Below, one piece after another: positions 30,405 through 38,118 of a stretch of DNA of 38,118 nucleotides. The stretch's first letter is position 1, and each line of letters opens with the position of its first letter. The notes under the pieces were generated by a model, which saw only the letters and a list, made by a program, of their open reading frames with translations, was not told the origin of the DNA and ran no database searches. The stretch covers positions 1 to 38,118 of the forward strand of contig CAIWRU010000089.1 of NCBI GenBank assembly GCA_903915155.1, read 5' to 3'. Both the position numbers and the translations under genes were made by a program. The DNA comes from an uncultured Mucilaginibacter sp. GTDB taxonomy: Bacteria; Bacteroidota; Bacteroidia; Sphingobacteriales; Sphingobacteriaceae.

Positions 30405-31631
30405 TTGAATAAAAAGAAAATTATAAACGACCCGGTTTACGGATTTATCAGTATCCCGACCGACCTGGTATTCGACCTGATAGAACACCCTTATTTTCAG
30501 CGGTTAAGGTATATAAAGCAATTAGGCATGACCCATTTGGTGTATCCCGGTGCTTTGCATACGCGTTTTCACCATGCCCTGGGCGCTTTGCACCTCATGA
30601 GCCTGGCCATTGAAACACTGCGCTATAAAGGCCAGGTAATAACCGAAGCTGAGGAAGAAGCGGTGAGCATAGCTATACTTTTGCATGATATTGGCCACGG
30701 GCCGTTCTCGCACGCGCTGGAGCAGGTGATTGTTGAGGGTGTATGGCACGAGGATATATCAAAACTGTTAATGCATAAACTGAATGAGCAGCTCGACGGA
30801 CGTTTAACCATGGCCGTGGAAATATTCAATGGCACTTATCCTAAAAAGTTTTTGCATCAGCTGGTAAGCAGTCAACTGGATATGGACCGCATGGATTATT
30901 TGAACCGGGATAGTTTTTTTACCGGTGTATCAGAAGGTGTGATCAGTTCGGACAGGATAATAAAAATGCTGAATGTGGTTGATGACCATATTGTAGTTGA
31001 AGAAAAAGGCATTTATTCTATCGAGAAATTTTTGATAGCCCGCAGGCTGATGTACTGGCAGGTGTATTTGCATAAAACAGTAATATCGGCGGAGCAGCTA
31101 TTATCAAACATATTAAAACGCGCCCGCGAAGTAGCGCTAAAGGGTGACGAATTAAATTGCACGCCGGCGTTAAACCATTTCCTGGTAAATAGCATCAATA
31201 ATGAAATGTTTATGCTGGAGCGCAGGAACCTGGAAATACTTGCAGGGCTGGATGATACTGATATTATGGCCGCAGTAAAAATATGGGAAAACAGCAGCGA
31301 TTTTGTGCTGGCCAAATTATGCCGCGACCTGATTACCCGCAACCTGTACCATGTGGATATAACCAATGAACTGCCCGACCCAAAACTGGTAAACGAATTG
31401 ACTGAAAAAGCCGTTATAAAATATGGCATAACCAAAGAGGAAGCAGGATACTTTGTTTTCACCGACGCGGTACGCAATAACGCTTATAAAGTAGGTGATG
31501 GTAGCATACTTATTTTAATGAAGGATGGCACGGTAAAAGATATTACTGCTGCCAGCGACAACTCAAACCTTGAGGCGCTGGCTAAAACGGTAAAAAAATA
31601 TATACTTTGCTACCCTAAAGATTTGGTTTAG
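30405..31631 (+). CDS. HD-domain phosphohydrolase (SAMHD1/dGTPase-like)
   Basis: The frame opens at a TTG at 30375, but homologues usually begin at (M)NKKKIINDPVYGFISIP, so TTG at 30405 is chosen, giving 408 residues. The HD signature is complete: His in LHTRFHHALGALHLM, the His-Asp pair in LLHDIGHGPFSHALE and Asp in LDMDRMDYLNRDSFFTG. These form the metal site of dNTP triphosphohydrolase-like enzymes, which cleave deoxynucleotides or related nucleotides. The C-terminal half is helical and then a small strand domain. It stands between porX and lpxD as a single gene on the plus strand. The exact substrate is unknown. Confidence 0.88.
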   Translation: MNKKKIINDPVYGFISIPTDLVFDLIEHPYFQRLRYIKQLGMTHLVYPGALHTRFHHALGALHLMSLAIETLRYKGQVITEAEEEAVSIAILLHDIGHGPFSHALEQVIVEGVWHEDISKLLMHKLNEQLDGRLTMAVEIFNGTYPKKFLHQLVSSQLDMDRMDYLNRDSFFTGVSEGVISSDRIIKMLNVVDDHIVVEEKGIYSIEKFLIARRLMYWQVYLHKTVISAEQLLSNILKRAREVALKGDELNCTPALNHFLVNSINNEMFMLERRNLEILAGLDDTDIMAAVKIWENSSDFVLAKLCRDLITRNLYHVDITNELPDPKLVNELTEKAVIKYGITKEEAGYFVFTDAVRNNAYKVGDGSILILMKDGTVKDITAASDNSNLEALAKTVKKYILCYPKDLV

Positions 31632-31657
31632 AGACATTTTTAACCTTACGAATAATA

Positions 31658-31688
31658 TTTGCTGCTTTAGTTTTAACATTTAAATTTG
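31658..31688 (+). promoter_or_regulatory. Bacteroidota-type promoter of the lipid A operon
   Basis: TTTG (31658-31661), 19 bp, then TAAATTTG (31681-31688), a perfect match to TTTG-N19-TAnnTTTG. The -7 box ends only 4 bp before the lpxD ATG at 31693, so the transcript would start at or next to the start codon. Confidence 0.75.
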
Positions 31689-31692
31689 CCGG

Positions 31693-32739
31693 ATGCAATT
31701 TACTGCACAACAAATAGGCGCATTGCTTAACGGAACTGTTGAAGGTGAGCCTTCGGTAGCGGTTGATCAGTTAGCCAAAATAGAGGAGGCCACTGCGGGT
31801 TCCCTAACATTTTTGGCGAACCCAAAGTATGAGCAATACCTGTATACCACCGGTGCATCAATTGTTATTGTAAATAACGATCAGCTGCTTTCAGGGCCGG
31901 TAAATGCTACGCTTATACGTGTTGAAAACGCTTATTCGGCCATCACGGTTTTATTGGAACTGTATAACAAAATAAAACTGGATAAAACCGGTATTGAGCA
32001 GCCCTGCTTCATCCACCCATCGGCACAAATTGGCGAAAATGTATATATAGGCGCATTTGCTTATATTGGGCCTAATGTAAAAATTGGGAACGATAGCCGG
32101 GTATACCCAAACACCTGGATAGCCGACAACGTAAGTATTGGCAATAACGTTACCCTTTTTAGCGGTGTTAAGGTTTATTTTGACTGCGTGATAGGTAATA
32201 ACGTGATCATACATTCGGGCGCTATAATAGGCAGCGATGGTTTTGGGTTTGCACCTAATGCCGACGGCACCTACAGTAAAATAAGCCAGATAGGGAATGT
32301 GGTAATTGAAGATAACGTGGAGATAGGATCGAACACTACCATTGACCGTGCTACAATGGGGTCGACCATTATACGCAAAGGCGTCAAACTGGATAATTTA
32401 ATACAGATAGCGCATAACGTAGAGATTGACGAAAACACGGTTGTAGCCGCGCAGGCGGGCATATCGGGCAGTACCAAAATAGGTAAAAATGTAATAATTG
32501 GCGGGCAGGCAGGTATTGTGGGGCATTTGAATATACCCAATGGCACGCAGTTGCAAGCCAAAACAGGTTTAAGCCGGTCGATAAAAGGCGAGAATGAAAA
32601 ATGGGCCGGAGCGCCCGCAGCACCTTACAGCGCGCATATGCGCTCGCAGGTTGCTTTGAATCGCCTGCCCGAACTGGAAAAGAAAGTAATAGAATTAGAA
32701 AAAATAATTATTGAACTGCAAAAAGTAAAGGCTGAATAA
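31693..32739 (+). CDS. lpxD: UDP-3-O-acylglucosamine N-acyltransferase LpxD
   Basis: A 348-residue cytoplasmic enzyme of lipid A synthesis; it transfers a 3-hydroxyacyl chain from acyl carrier protein to the 2-amino group of UDP-3-O-acylglucosamine. Residues 1-100 form the uridine-binding domain (GSLTFLANPKYEQYL). The left-handed beta-helix has hexapeptide repeats such as IGENVYIGAFAYIGPNVKIG. The catalytic His is His241 in DNLIQIAHNVEI. The C-terminal helix ends in a coiled coil (LPELEKKVIELEKIIIELQ). It is the first gene of lpxD, lpxC/fabZ, lpxA, with a 24-bp gap to the next gene. Confidence 0.97.
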   Translation: MQFTAQQIGALLNGTVEGEPSVAVDQLAKIEEATAGSLTFLANPKYEQYLYTTGASIVIVNNDQLLSGPVNATLIRVENAYSAITVLLELYNKIKLDKTGIEQPCFIHPSAQIGENVYIGAFAYIGPNVKIGNDSRVYPNTWIADNVSIGNNVTLFSGVKVYFDCVIGNNVIIHSGAIIGSDGFGFAPNADGTYSKISQIGNVVIEDNVEIGSNTTIDRATMGSTIIRKGVKLDNLIQIAHNVEIDENTVVAAQAGISGSTKIGKNVIIGGQAGIVGHLNIPNGTQLQAKTGLSRSIKGENEKWAGAPAAPYSAHMRSQVALNRLPELEKKVIELEKIIIELQKVKAE

Positions 32740-32763
32740 TCATTGCGGTTAATATTTTAGAAT

Positions 32764-34173
32764 ATGAATGTAAAACAACGAACTATTAAAGCGCCTGTTT
32801 CTGTTTCGGGCACTGGTCTGCATACCGGACAGCGTGTTACAATGACGTTTAATCCTGCTGAGGAAGATCATGGATATAAATTCAGGAGAGTTGACCTGCC
32901 CGGTTCACCGGTAATAGATGCCGATGTGGATAATGTTACCGATACTTCGCGTGGTACCACCATCACCCAAAACGGCGCCAGCGTTAGCACCATTGAACAC
33001 GTTTTGGCGGCATTGGTAGGGCTTGAGGTTGACAACGTGCTGATAGATATGAACGGCCCCGAAACACCAATTATGGACGGCAGTTCGATACAATTTATTG
33101 ATGCTTTAACCGCCACTGGTTTTATTGAGCAGGATGCCGACAGGGAATATTACCATATACCTTATAACATACATTATACCGAGCCTGATCGCAGGGTTGA
33201 AATGGTGGCCATGCCGTTGGATGATGATTACCGCTTTACCTGTATGGTTGATTATAATTCGCATGTATTGGGCAGCCAACACGCAAGTATATCAACCATA
33301 ACCGAATTTGTGAAGGAAATAGCTTCATGCCGTACTTTTTGCTTTTTGCACGAGCTGGAAATGCTGCTACAGCACGACCTGATAAAAGGCGGAGACCTTA
33401 ACAATGCAATTGTAGTGGTGGATAAAGAGGTTGATGATGCTGAATTGGCGCACCTTGCCAAAATATTTAACCGCAAGGATATTAAAGTTGCCCCGCAGGG
33501 GATATTGAATAATATCGAGTTGCGCCATCAGAATGAGCCGGCAAGGCACAAGCTGCTGGACATGATAGGCGACCTGGCATTGGTTGGCACACCACTTAAA
33601 GGGCATATTATGGCTGCAAGGCCGGGTCACGCTGCGAATGTTGCCTTCGCCAAAAAGATAAAGGCGCTAATAAAAAAAGATAAAGGCAAAAGAAAATACA
33701 AAGCCTACGACCCTAATGCCAAACCATTATTGGACACTGTTGATATAATGGCCATTTTGCCACACAGGCAGCCGTTTTTGATGATAGACAAAATAATGGA
33801 GCTATCAAAAACACACGTTATAGGCATAAAAAACGTTACCATGAACGAGGATCTGTTCAGGGGGCATTTCCCTGATCAGCCTATATTCCCGGGTGTATTG
33901 CAGATTGAAGGCATGGTACAAACAGGTGGTATACTGGTATTAAAAACAGTACCCGATCCTGAGAACTACCTCACCCTGTTTTTGAAGATTGAAAACGCCA
34001 GGTTCAAAAGCAAGGTTGTGCCGGGTGATACTATAATTTATTATTGCGACCTTACATCGCCCATACGCCGGGGCATTGCACAAATGAAGGGTGTGGGTAT
34101 GGTTGGCGACCGTATTGTGGTAGAGGCCGAGCTGATGGCACAAATTATAAAAGTTAAAGGAATAGACGCATGA
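32764..34173 (+). CDS. lpxC-fabZ: Bifunctional LpxC deacetylase / FabZ dehydratase
   Basis: A 469-residue fusion. Residues about 1-305 are LpxC, the zinc deacetylase that commits UDP-3-O-acyl-GlcNAc to lipid A: SGTGLHTGQ, zinc ligands His79 (STIEHVLAAL), His262 and Asp266 (RHKLLDMIGDLALVG), and GPETPIMDGSS. Residues about 325-465 are FabZ, the 3-hydroxyacyl-ACP dehydratase: LPHRQPFLMIDKI, His368 in FRGHFPDQPIFPG and Glu382 in LQIEGMVQ, the 14-residue spacing of the family. Fusion of the two is characteristic of Bacteroidota and places the two enzymes that share hydroxyacyl-ACP chemistry in one polypeptide. The stop overlaps lpxA (ATGA). Confidence 0.97.
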   Translation: MNVKQRTIKAPVSVSGTGLHTGQRVTMTFNPAEEDHGYKFRRVDLPGSPVIDADVDNVTDTSRGTTITQNGASVSTIEHVLAALVGLEVDNVLIDMNGPETPIMDGSSIQFIDALTATGFIEQDADREYYHIPYNIHYTEPDRRVEMVAMPLDDDYRFTCMVDYNSHVLGSQHASISTITEFVKEIASCRTFCFLHELEMLLQHDLIKGGDLNNAIVVVDKEVDDAELAHLAKIFNRKDIKVAPQGILNNIELRHQNEPARHKLLDMIGDLALVGTPLKGHIMAARPGHAANVAFAKKIKALIKKDKGKRKYKAYDPNAKPLLDTVDIMAILPHRQPFLMIDKIMELSKTHVIGIKNVTMNEDLFRGHFPDQPIFPGVLQIEGMVQTGGILVLKTVPDPENYLTLFLKIENARFKSKVVPGDTIIYYCDLTSPIRRGIAQMKGVGMVGDRIVVEAELMAQIIKVKGIDA

Positions 34174-34955
34174 TACAGCCGTTGGCATACATACACCCAC
34201 AGGCAAAAATAGCCGACAATGTGGTAATTGAACCGTTTGTTACCATCCATAAGGATGTTGAGATAGGCGAAGGCACCTGGATAGGCTCCAACTCCGTAAT
34301 TATGGATGGCGCACGGATAGGCAAAAACTGCAGGATATTCCCCGGTGCGGTAGTATCGGCGCCACCACAGGATCTGAAATACCGTGGCGAACCCAGTACA
34401 GTTACCGTAGGCGATAACACCGTGATACGCGAATGTGTTACCCTTAACCGCGGCACCGCGCTTGATAAAAATACTACTACCATTGGCAGCAACTGCCTGC
34501 TGATGGCTTATGTGCACGTTGCGCATGATTGCGTTATTGGCGACAATGTGATCATTGCCAACTCGGTACAGCTTGCCGGCCACATTAATGTGTATGATTA
34601 TGCTTTTATAGGCGGAACATCGGCTGTACATCAGTTTGTGGAGATCGGCACGCACTGCATGATCTCGGGCGGCTCGCTGGTACGTAAGGATGTACCGCCG
34701 TTTACCAAGGCTGGTCGCGAACCGTTATCATATATAGGTATAAACTCTGTAGGCTTGCGCCGCAGGGGATATTCGGCTGAAACTATAAACGAGATACAGG
34801 AAATTTACCGTATCATCTTCCTTAAAAAATATAATATTACCAAAGCGCTGGATATCATCGAGGCTGAATTTGCCCCCACTGTTGAACGCGACGAGATCAT
34901 TAATTTTGTATCGAACTCGCAAAGGGGTATTATGAAGGGGTTTGGGAATTCCTGA
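34170..34955 (+). CDS. lpxA: UDP-N-acetylglucosamine acyltransferase LpxA
   Basis: A 261-residue cytoplasmic acyltransferase, first enzyme of lipid A synthesis. The beta-helix of hexapeptide repeats (IADNVVIEPFVTIHKDVEIGEGTWIG) is followed by the active-site stretch YVHVAHDCVIGDNVII; His119 corresponds to the catalytic His125 of E. coli, with His116 beside it. Further matches are LAGHINVYDYAFIGGTSAVHQFVEIG and the C-terminal helical domain with INSVGLRRRGYS. Its ATG overlaps the stop of lpxC/fabZ, so translation is coupled. The TGA stop lies inside the left arm of the dispersed repeat at 34952-35056. Confidence 0.97.
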   Translation: MIQPLAYIHPQAKIADNVVIEPFVTIHKDVEIGEGTWIGSNSVIMDGARIGKNCRIFPGAVVSAPPQDLKYRGEPSTVTVGDNTVIRECVTLNRGTALDKNTTTIGSNCLLMAYVHVAHDCVIGDNVIIANSVQLAGHINVYDYAFIGGTSAVHQFVEIGTHCMISGGSLVRKDVPPFTKAGREPLSYIGINSVGLRRRGYSAETINEIQEIYRIIFLKKYNITKALDIIEAEFAPTVERDEIINFVSNSQRGIMKGFGNS

Positions 34956-35056
34956 ACTAGGATTTAACAGATTTACACGATTTTCAGGATCTTAGCATTT
35001 GTATATCTAAATTTAAAAATCTGGCGAATCCTTTAATCAGTTTAATCAAGGTTCAG
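34952..35056. repeat. Dispersed repeat with inverted ends (CTGAAC...GTTCAG)
   Basis: A 105-bp element begins CTGAACTAGGATTTAACAG and ends with the approximate complement (AATCAGTTTAATCAAGGTTCAG). The arms are alike in most positions. The lpxA stop codon lies within the left arm and the ABC gene starts 5 bp after the right arm. A related single arm occurs at 30219-30237. Confidence 0.6.
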
Positions 35057-35061
35057 ACAAC

Positions 35062-35679
35062 ATGACCATCACCCTCCAAAACATAGGACGCCGCTTTAAC
35101 CGCGACTGGATATTCAGGGGGGTTGACCACAAATTTACCAGCGGCGAAAGCTATGCCATCCTGGGGCCGAACGGATCGGGGAAATCAACATTATTACAGG
35201 TATTGAACGGGAGCTTATCGCCATCAATTGGCACCATAAGCTATGCTTATGAAGGTAAGCCGGTAGAGGTTGACCAGATATTTGAGCACCTTAGCCTGGC
35301 TGCGCCCTACCTGGAGCTGATAGAAGAATTTACGCTTGCCGAAATGATAGACCTGCATTTTAAATTCAAACCGTATAGAGCGGGGATGGATAGCAAGGCG
35401 GTTATGGATGTGTTGGGTTTGGAGGCCAGTAAAAATAAAATGATAAAATATTTTTCATCGGGTATGAAGCAAAGGCTTAAACTGGCGCTGGCCTTTTGTG
35501 CCGATACCCCCATACTAATGCTGGACGAACCTACCAGTAATTTAGATAAGCAGGGCGTGGAGTGGTACCTGGGCCTGGTGGAAAAATTTGCGCTGAACAG
35601 GCTGACAATTGTCTGCTCGAACCAGGAACATGAATACGGATTTTGCCGAGAGCAGTTAAATATTTCGGATTATAAGTAA
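35062..35679 (+). CDS. ABC transporter ATP-binding protein
   Basis: A 205-residue cytoplasmic ATPase of the ABC type. Walker A is GPNGSGKS (35-42), the signature is FSSGMKQR (about 131-138) and Walker B is ILMLDEPTSNLD (Asp155, Glu156). It is short and has no membrane domain; the permease is not adjacent. This form resembles CcmA/heme-exporter-like or housekeeping ABC ATPases near lpx genes. No Q-loop-specific assignment is possible. The stop codon is 7 bp from the convergent 3' end of the next gene. Confidence 0.88.
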   Translation: MTITLQNIGRRFNRDWIFRGVDHKFTSGESYAILGPNGSGKSTLLQVLNGSLSPSIGTISYAYEGKPVEVDQIFEHLSLAAPYLELIEEFTLAEMIDLHFKFKPYRAGMDSKAVMDVLGLEASKNKMIKYFSSGMKQRLKLALAFCADTPILMLDEPTSNLDKQGVEWYLGLVEKFALNRLTIVCSNQEHEYGFCREQLNISDYK

Positions 35680-35685
35680 GTAACT

Positions 35686-38118
35686 TTATTCAACTTTATA
35701 TCTATATACTTCGCGGCCAATGTGGCCTTCGCCATCAATGCCTTCGATAATTATACGATAAGCACCAGGAGAACCTGCATTATAATATTCAAAAAACGCA
35801 TGGCCATTCTTATCCGTATTAATATTGGGCTTCCAAAAAATTGTCGTTCTTAAATCCGCTACGGGTTGATTGGTTTTCGGGTCATCATATTGCGGTGAAT
35901 AAAATTCACGTGCGCGATAGTAGCCTTTCGGTGAATAAACTAATGCACCGTTTTCCATTGCAACGTTTGCATCCAAATAATCCTCTGCCCGTTTAGTAGT
36001 TATAATGATAACACCGGTAATACCCCTTGACCCGTAAATAGCGATATAACCGGGATCTCTTAAAACTTCAATACTTGATACTTCGGATGGCTGGATTCTG
36101 CTTAAGTCTTGTTTGGTGTCATTGGTATCCTGTGGAACGCCGTCCACTACCAATAACATTGGAGTTGGTTTCCTTTCGGTATATGCTCCCCTTGTGCTAT
36201 AAGGTAAGCCATCATGAAATACAACGCCTGTTAACCGGCCAGGTAAACAGTCAGCTAAATTGAGACAAAAGTTTTTATAGAGATCATCACCCGTAATTAT
36301 TTGATTGGCATTTCCGGGTCCGTTCAGATTGCTTGAATGAGGAACTTTGGGTTTTGGTTGGGCTTTAATAACTACCTCTTTTAAAACCCTGGTATGATCA
36401 CCCAGGCCATATTTAAGCTCTTCCTGGTACAATGTTTTAGCTGCCTTTAAATAAGAGCCCGGCACTTGTTCATTTTTAATGAAATTGATCGCAGACATGC
36501 CTTTACTTTTCACATCCAGATCTTCATTTTTATCCATTTTTATAACCACATTTTTTCCACCTTTCGCGGTAATTGCCTTTATGATAAAACGGATGCTGTC
36601 TTTTAAAAGCATTCCTTTAAAAGCAAAATTTCCCTGGTTATCTGCTATTGTATCTAACATAAACTGCCCTGCAGAGGCCGGGGCAAACAAAGTTACTTTG
36701 GCACCGGAGACCGGTTTGCCTCCTGTAGTTTTAACACTACCCGATACAACGATCAACTGTTCAGGCTGATAAACGGACGGGGCAAGGGTACCTGCCATTA
36801 ATGGCTTCCATTCAAAACGGCGATAGCCTTGTGTAAGCATCAATACATCAAGATCAGAACGGGTTGTTTCATTGGGTTGATCGAAGTAATAATTAGGTTG
36901 CTCAACATAGCCGCGCAGATCGGCAGTAAGCAATATGTGCGACAGGATGGTTGTTTCGTCAGCCTCATTGTATTTAACTTTATTATCATCAACCACTGCA
37001 GCCGAAAATGTACCAAAAACCGGTTTGCCGTTGCTTTGGGCACTTAGGTCAATCCTTACCTTTTTACGCGGTGCTGAAACTGATGAAGACGAACTGATAT
37101 TTAGCTTCAATAAACTATCTTCATGTTGTATAAAAGCCAGTCGTTCGTTCAACGGTTCTCCCGTTGATGAAAACAGGGTGAACTGAACAATCCCTGCAGG
37201 GAACCTGCTTTTTGCTATTGTTGCATTAAAATCCTCACCCGAAGTTCCGCTCTTGCCTACATAACATACTTCCCCACCCGACTGGCCAACCACGTAAAGG
37301 TTTCCCGCATTTGCAAGGTCATTGCTGCCGCTAACATTCAAGCTGATATTATTCGCGTCTTTATTATTAATACTTAATACGTACCCGGTATTCAATGCAG
37401 CAGGAAGTGTAACTGTATTGTTAGCGCCGTCGGCATAGGTAATTAGCGCTTTATAGCTTTTACCGTTTTGCGGCGTGAAATTAAAGGCACCCATTCCTAA
37501 ATGTTGGGTATTAAACTCAGTTACTTTATTTCCCGCTTCATCGGTAACTATACCTTTAATGTTAACGCCGAGACCGTTGGGCCCAACGGCTTTAAAAGCG
37601 ACAGTAGAGTTTAAACCATTGACCAGGTTCCCGCTTTCGGGGAAGAACTGTACATCAACCTTTCCTGGTAACTGATTTATAGGCGATGTTTTGGCTACCG
37701 TTTTATTGCCGGCTAATTTTGAGTGAGTAATAACGGAATCCCCGGCAGCGTTAACAATGGTTACTTCTTTATCAAAGTAATATTCTGGCCCGGAATTGCG
37801 CATCCAATTGGTATAAGCCCTAATCCGATAATTGCCTTGTGGTAAGGTATCTTGTAGTTTAAAATCTCCCCAGGTGGTACCGCGGACAACAGGCAGTTTT
37901 ATCCATGCTTTAACGGAATCGTTTTCATCAATCAATTCCACATTTAAGGATCCGCTTAATGCGGACAACTGATGCCGCCCGCCTATGGTTACATAGGCTT
38001 TGAACCATATATTTTCGCCGGCAGCATAATAAGGCTTATCCAGTTGAAGATATACTTTCTCTATTGGGTAGTCATTTGTCCATTTACCTAACTGAGTTAT
38101 AATTTTCGATATAATGGG
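35686..38118 (-). CDS. Macroglobulin-type protein with C-terminal TonB-plug domain, 5' end outside the window
   Basis: The frame stays open on the minus strand to the window edge, giving 810 visible residues; the ORF internal TTG at 37968 is not the start. The first visible segment, VYLQLDKPYYAAGENIWFKAYV, is an MG2-like alpha-2-macroglobulin fold, followed by repeated Ig-like strand domains. A carboxypeptidase-regulatory-like domain (VSGSVKTTGGKPVSGAKVTLFAP) then leads into a TonB-receptor plug (about 620-700: LPGRLTGVVF, MLLVVDGVP, VSSIEVLRDPGYIAIYGSRGITGVIIITTKR). No barrel follows; it ends after an MG-like domain with a conserved Trp (TTIFWKPNINTDKNGHAFFEYYNAG). Such proteins are typical of Bacteroidota outer-membrane machinery, though their job is unsettled. 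Confidence 0.82.
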   Translation of the reverse strand, partial: PIISKIITQLGKWTNDYPIEKVYLQLDKPYYAAGENIWFKAYVTIGGRHQLSALSGSLNVELIDENDSVKAWIKLPVVRGTTWGDFKLQDTLPQGNYRIRAYTNWMRNSGPEYYFDKEVTIVNAAGDSVITHSKLAGNKTVAKTSPINQLPGKVDVQFFPESGNLVNGLNSTVAFKAVGPNGLGVNIKGIVTDEAGNKVTEFNTQHLGMGAFNFTPQNGKSYKALITYADGANNTVTLPAALNTGYVLSINNKDANNISLNVSGSNDLANAGNLYVVGQSGGEVCYVGKSGTSGEDFNATIAKSRFPAGIVQFTLFSSTGEPLNERLAFIQHEDSLLKLNISSSSSVSAPRKKVRIDLSAQSNGKPVFGTFSAAVVDDNKVKYNEADETTILSHILLTADLRGYVEQPNYYFDQPNETTRSDLDVLMLTQGYRRFEWKPLMAGTLAPSVYQPEQLIVVSGSVKTTGGKPVSGAKVTLFAPASAGQFMLDTIADNQGNFAFKGMLLKDSIRFIIKAITAKGGKNVVIKMDKNEDLDVKSKGMSAINFIKNEQVPGSYLKAAKTLYQEELKYGLGDHTRVLKEVVIKAQPKPKVPHSSNLNGPGNANQIITGDDLYKNFCLNLADCLPGRLTGVVFHDGLPYSTRGAYTERKPTPMLLVVDGVPQDTNDTKQDLSRIQPSEVSSIEVLRDPGYIAIYGSRGITGVIIITTKRAEDYLDANVAMENGALVYSPKGYYRAREFYSPQYDDPKTNQPVADLRTTIFWKPNINTDKNGHAFFEYYNAGSPGAYRIIIEGIDGEGHIGREVYRYKVE

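Noticed and set aside
34041..34655. 204-codon minus-strand frame opposite lpxA
   Set aside because: It lies entirely opposite lpxC/fabZ and lpxA, whose catalytic residues are intact; it has no family features.

Overview
The window reads as a chromosomal segment of a Bacteroidota bacterium, most likely family Sphingobacteriaceae (Mucilaginibacter/Pedobacter type). Evidence: a bifunctional LpxC/FabZ fusion between lpxD and lpxA, a PorX-type response regulator with a PglZ domain, CarboxypepD_reg/plug outer-membrane proteins, and promoters of the Bacteroidota form TTTG-N19-TAnnTTTG. No taxonomic search was possible, so the genus is inference.

Layout. (1) 1-6840, visibly more AT-rich: part of an integrated mobilizable element. 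It has an XRE regulator, an unknown 337-residue protein, an excisionase-like HTH protein, a hairpin-rich candidate oriT, MobC, a MobA/VirD2-type relaxase, a membrane protein overlapping the relaxase by 4 bp, a 520-bp non-coding stretch full of inverted repeats, and an AlbA/Schlafen-type ATP-binding protein. It ends against the 3' end of a tRNA-Val(UAC). No integrase is seen; it may lie left of the window. A degenerate tRNA copy sits between the tRNA promoter and the intact tRNA. (2) 7102-8484: a small secreted protein with a sorting-signal-like C-terminus and a membrane acyltransferase. (3) 8481-11268: an AraC regulator divergent from a TIM-barrel sugar isomerase/epimerase and a PhyH-type dioxygenase. 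(4) 11269-11914: a gene-free stretch with a nested inverted-repeat element and a 14-bp LacI-type operator palindrome. (5) 11915-21135: a run of co-directional genes with signal peptides: two DUF1080 (3-keto-glycoside-type) proteins, a beta-propeller fused to an azurin-like copper domain, a cytochrome c, a ThuA protein, a propeller/HEAT/cytochrome c protein, and a sugar MFS transporter. (6) 21292-26593: a lone receiver protein, a large plug/barrel protein, a collagen-like lipoprotein and an apparently truncated secreted protein. (7) 26603-31631: alanine dehydrogenase, TsaE, a small protein, PorX and an HD phosphohydrolase. (8) 31693-34955: lpxD, lpxC/fabZ and lpxA. (9) 35062 to the right edge: an ABC ATPase and a macroglobulin/plug protein that runs off the window.

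How it works together: region 5 together with region 3 looks like a periplasmic sugar-oxidation and processing pathway. Two propeller proteins would oxidise a sugar or polyol, passing electrons to a copper domain and cytochromes c. DUF1080 and ThuA proteins would process oxidised (3-keto) sugars, and the MFS carrier would import the product. This is inference from families and gene order. Region 1 mobilises DNA in trans of a helper conjugation system. Region 8 makes lipid A.

The observations I consider most worth checking are the tightly packed three-way-junction DNA structure upstream of mobC (2446-2508), the azurin-fused propeller operon with its LacI-type operator, the degenerate tRNA copy, and the putatively leaderless lpxD promoter.
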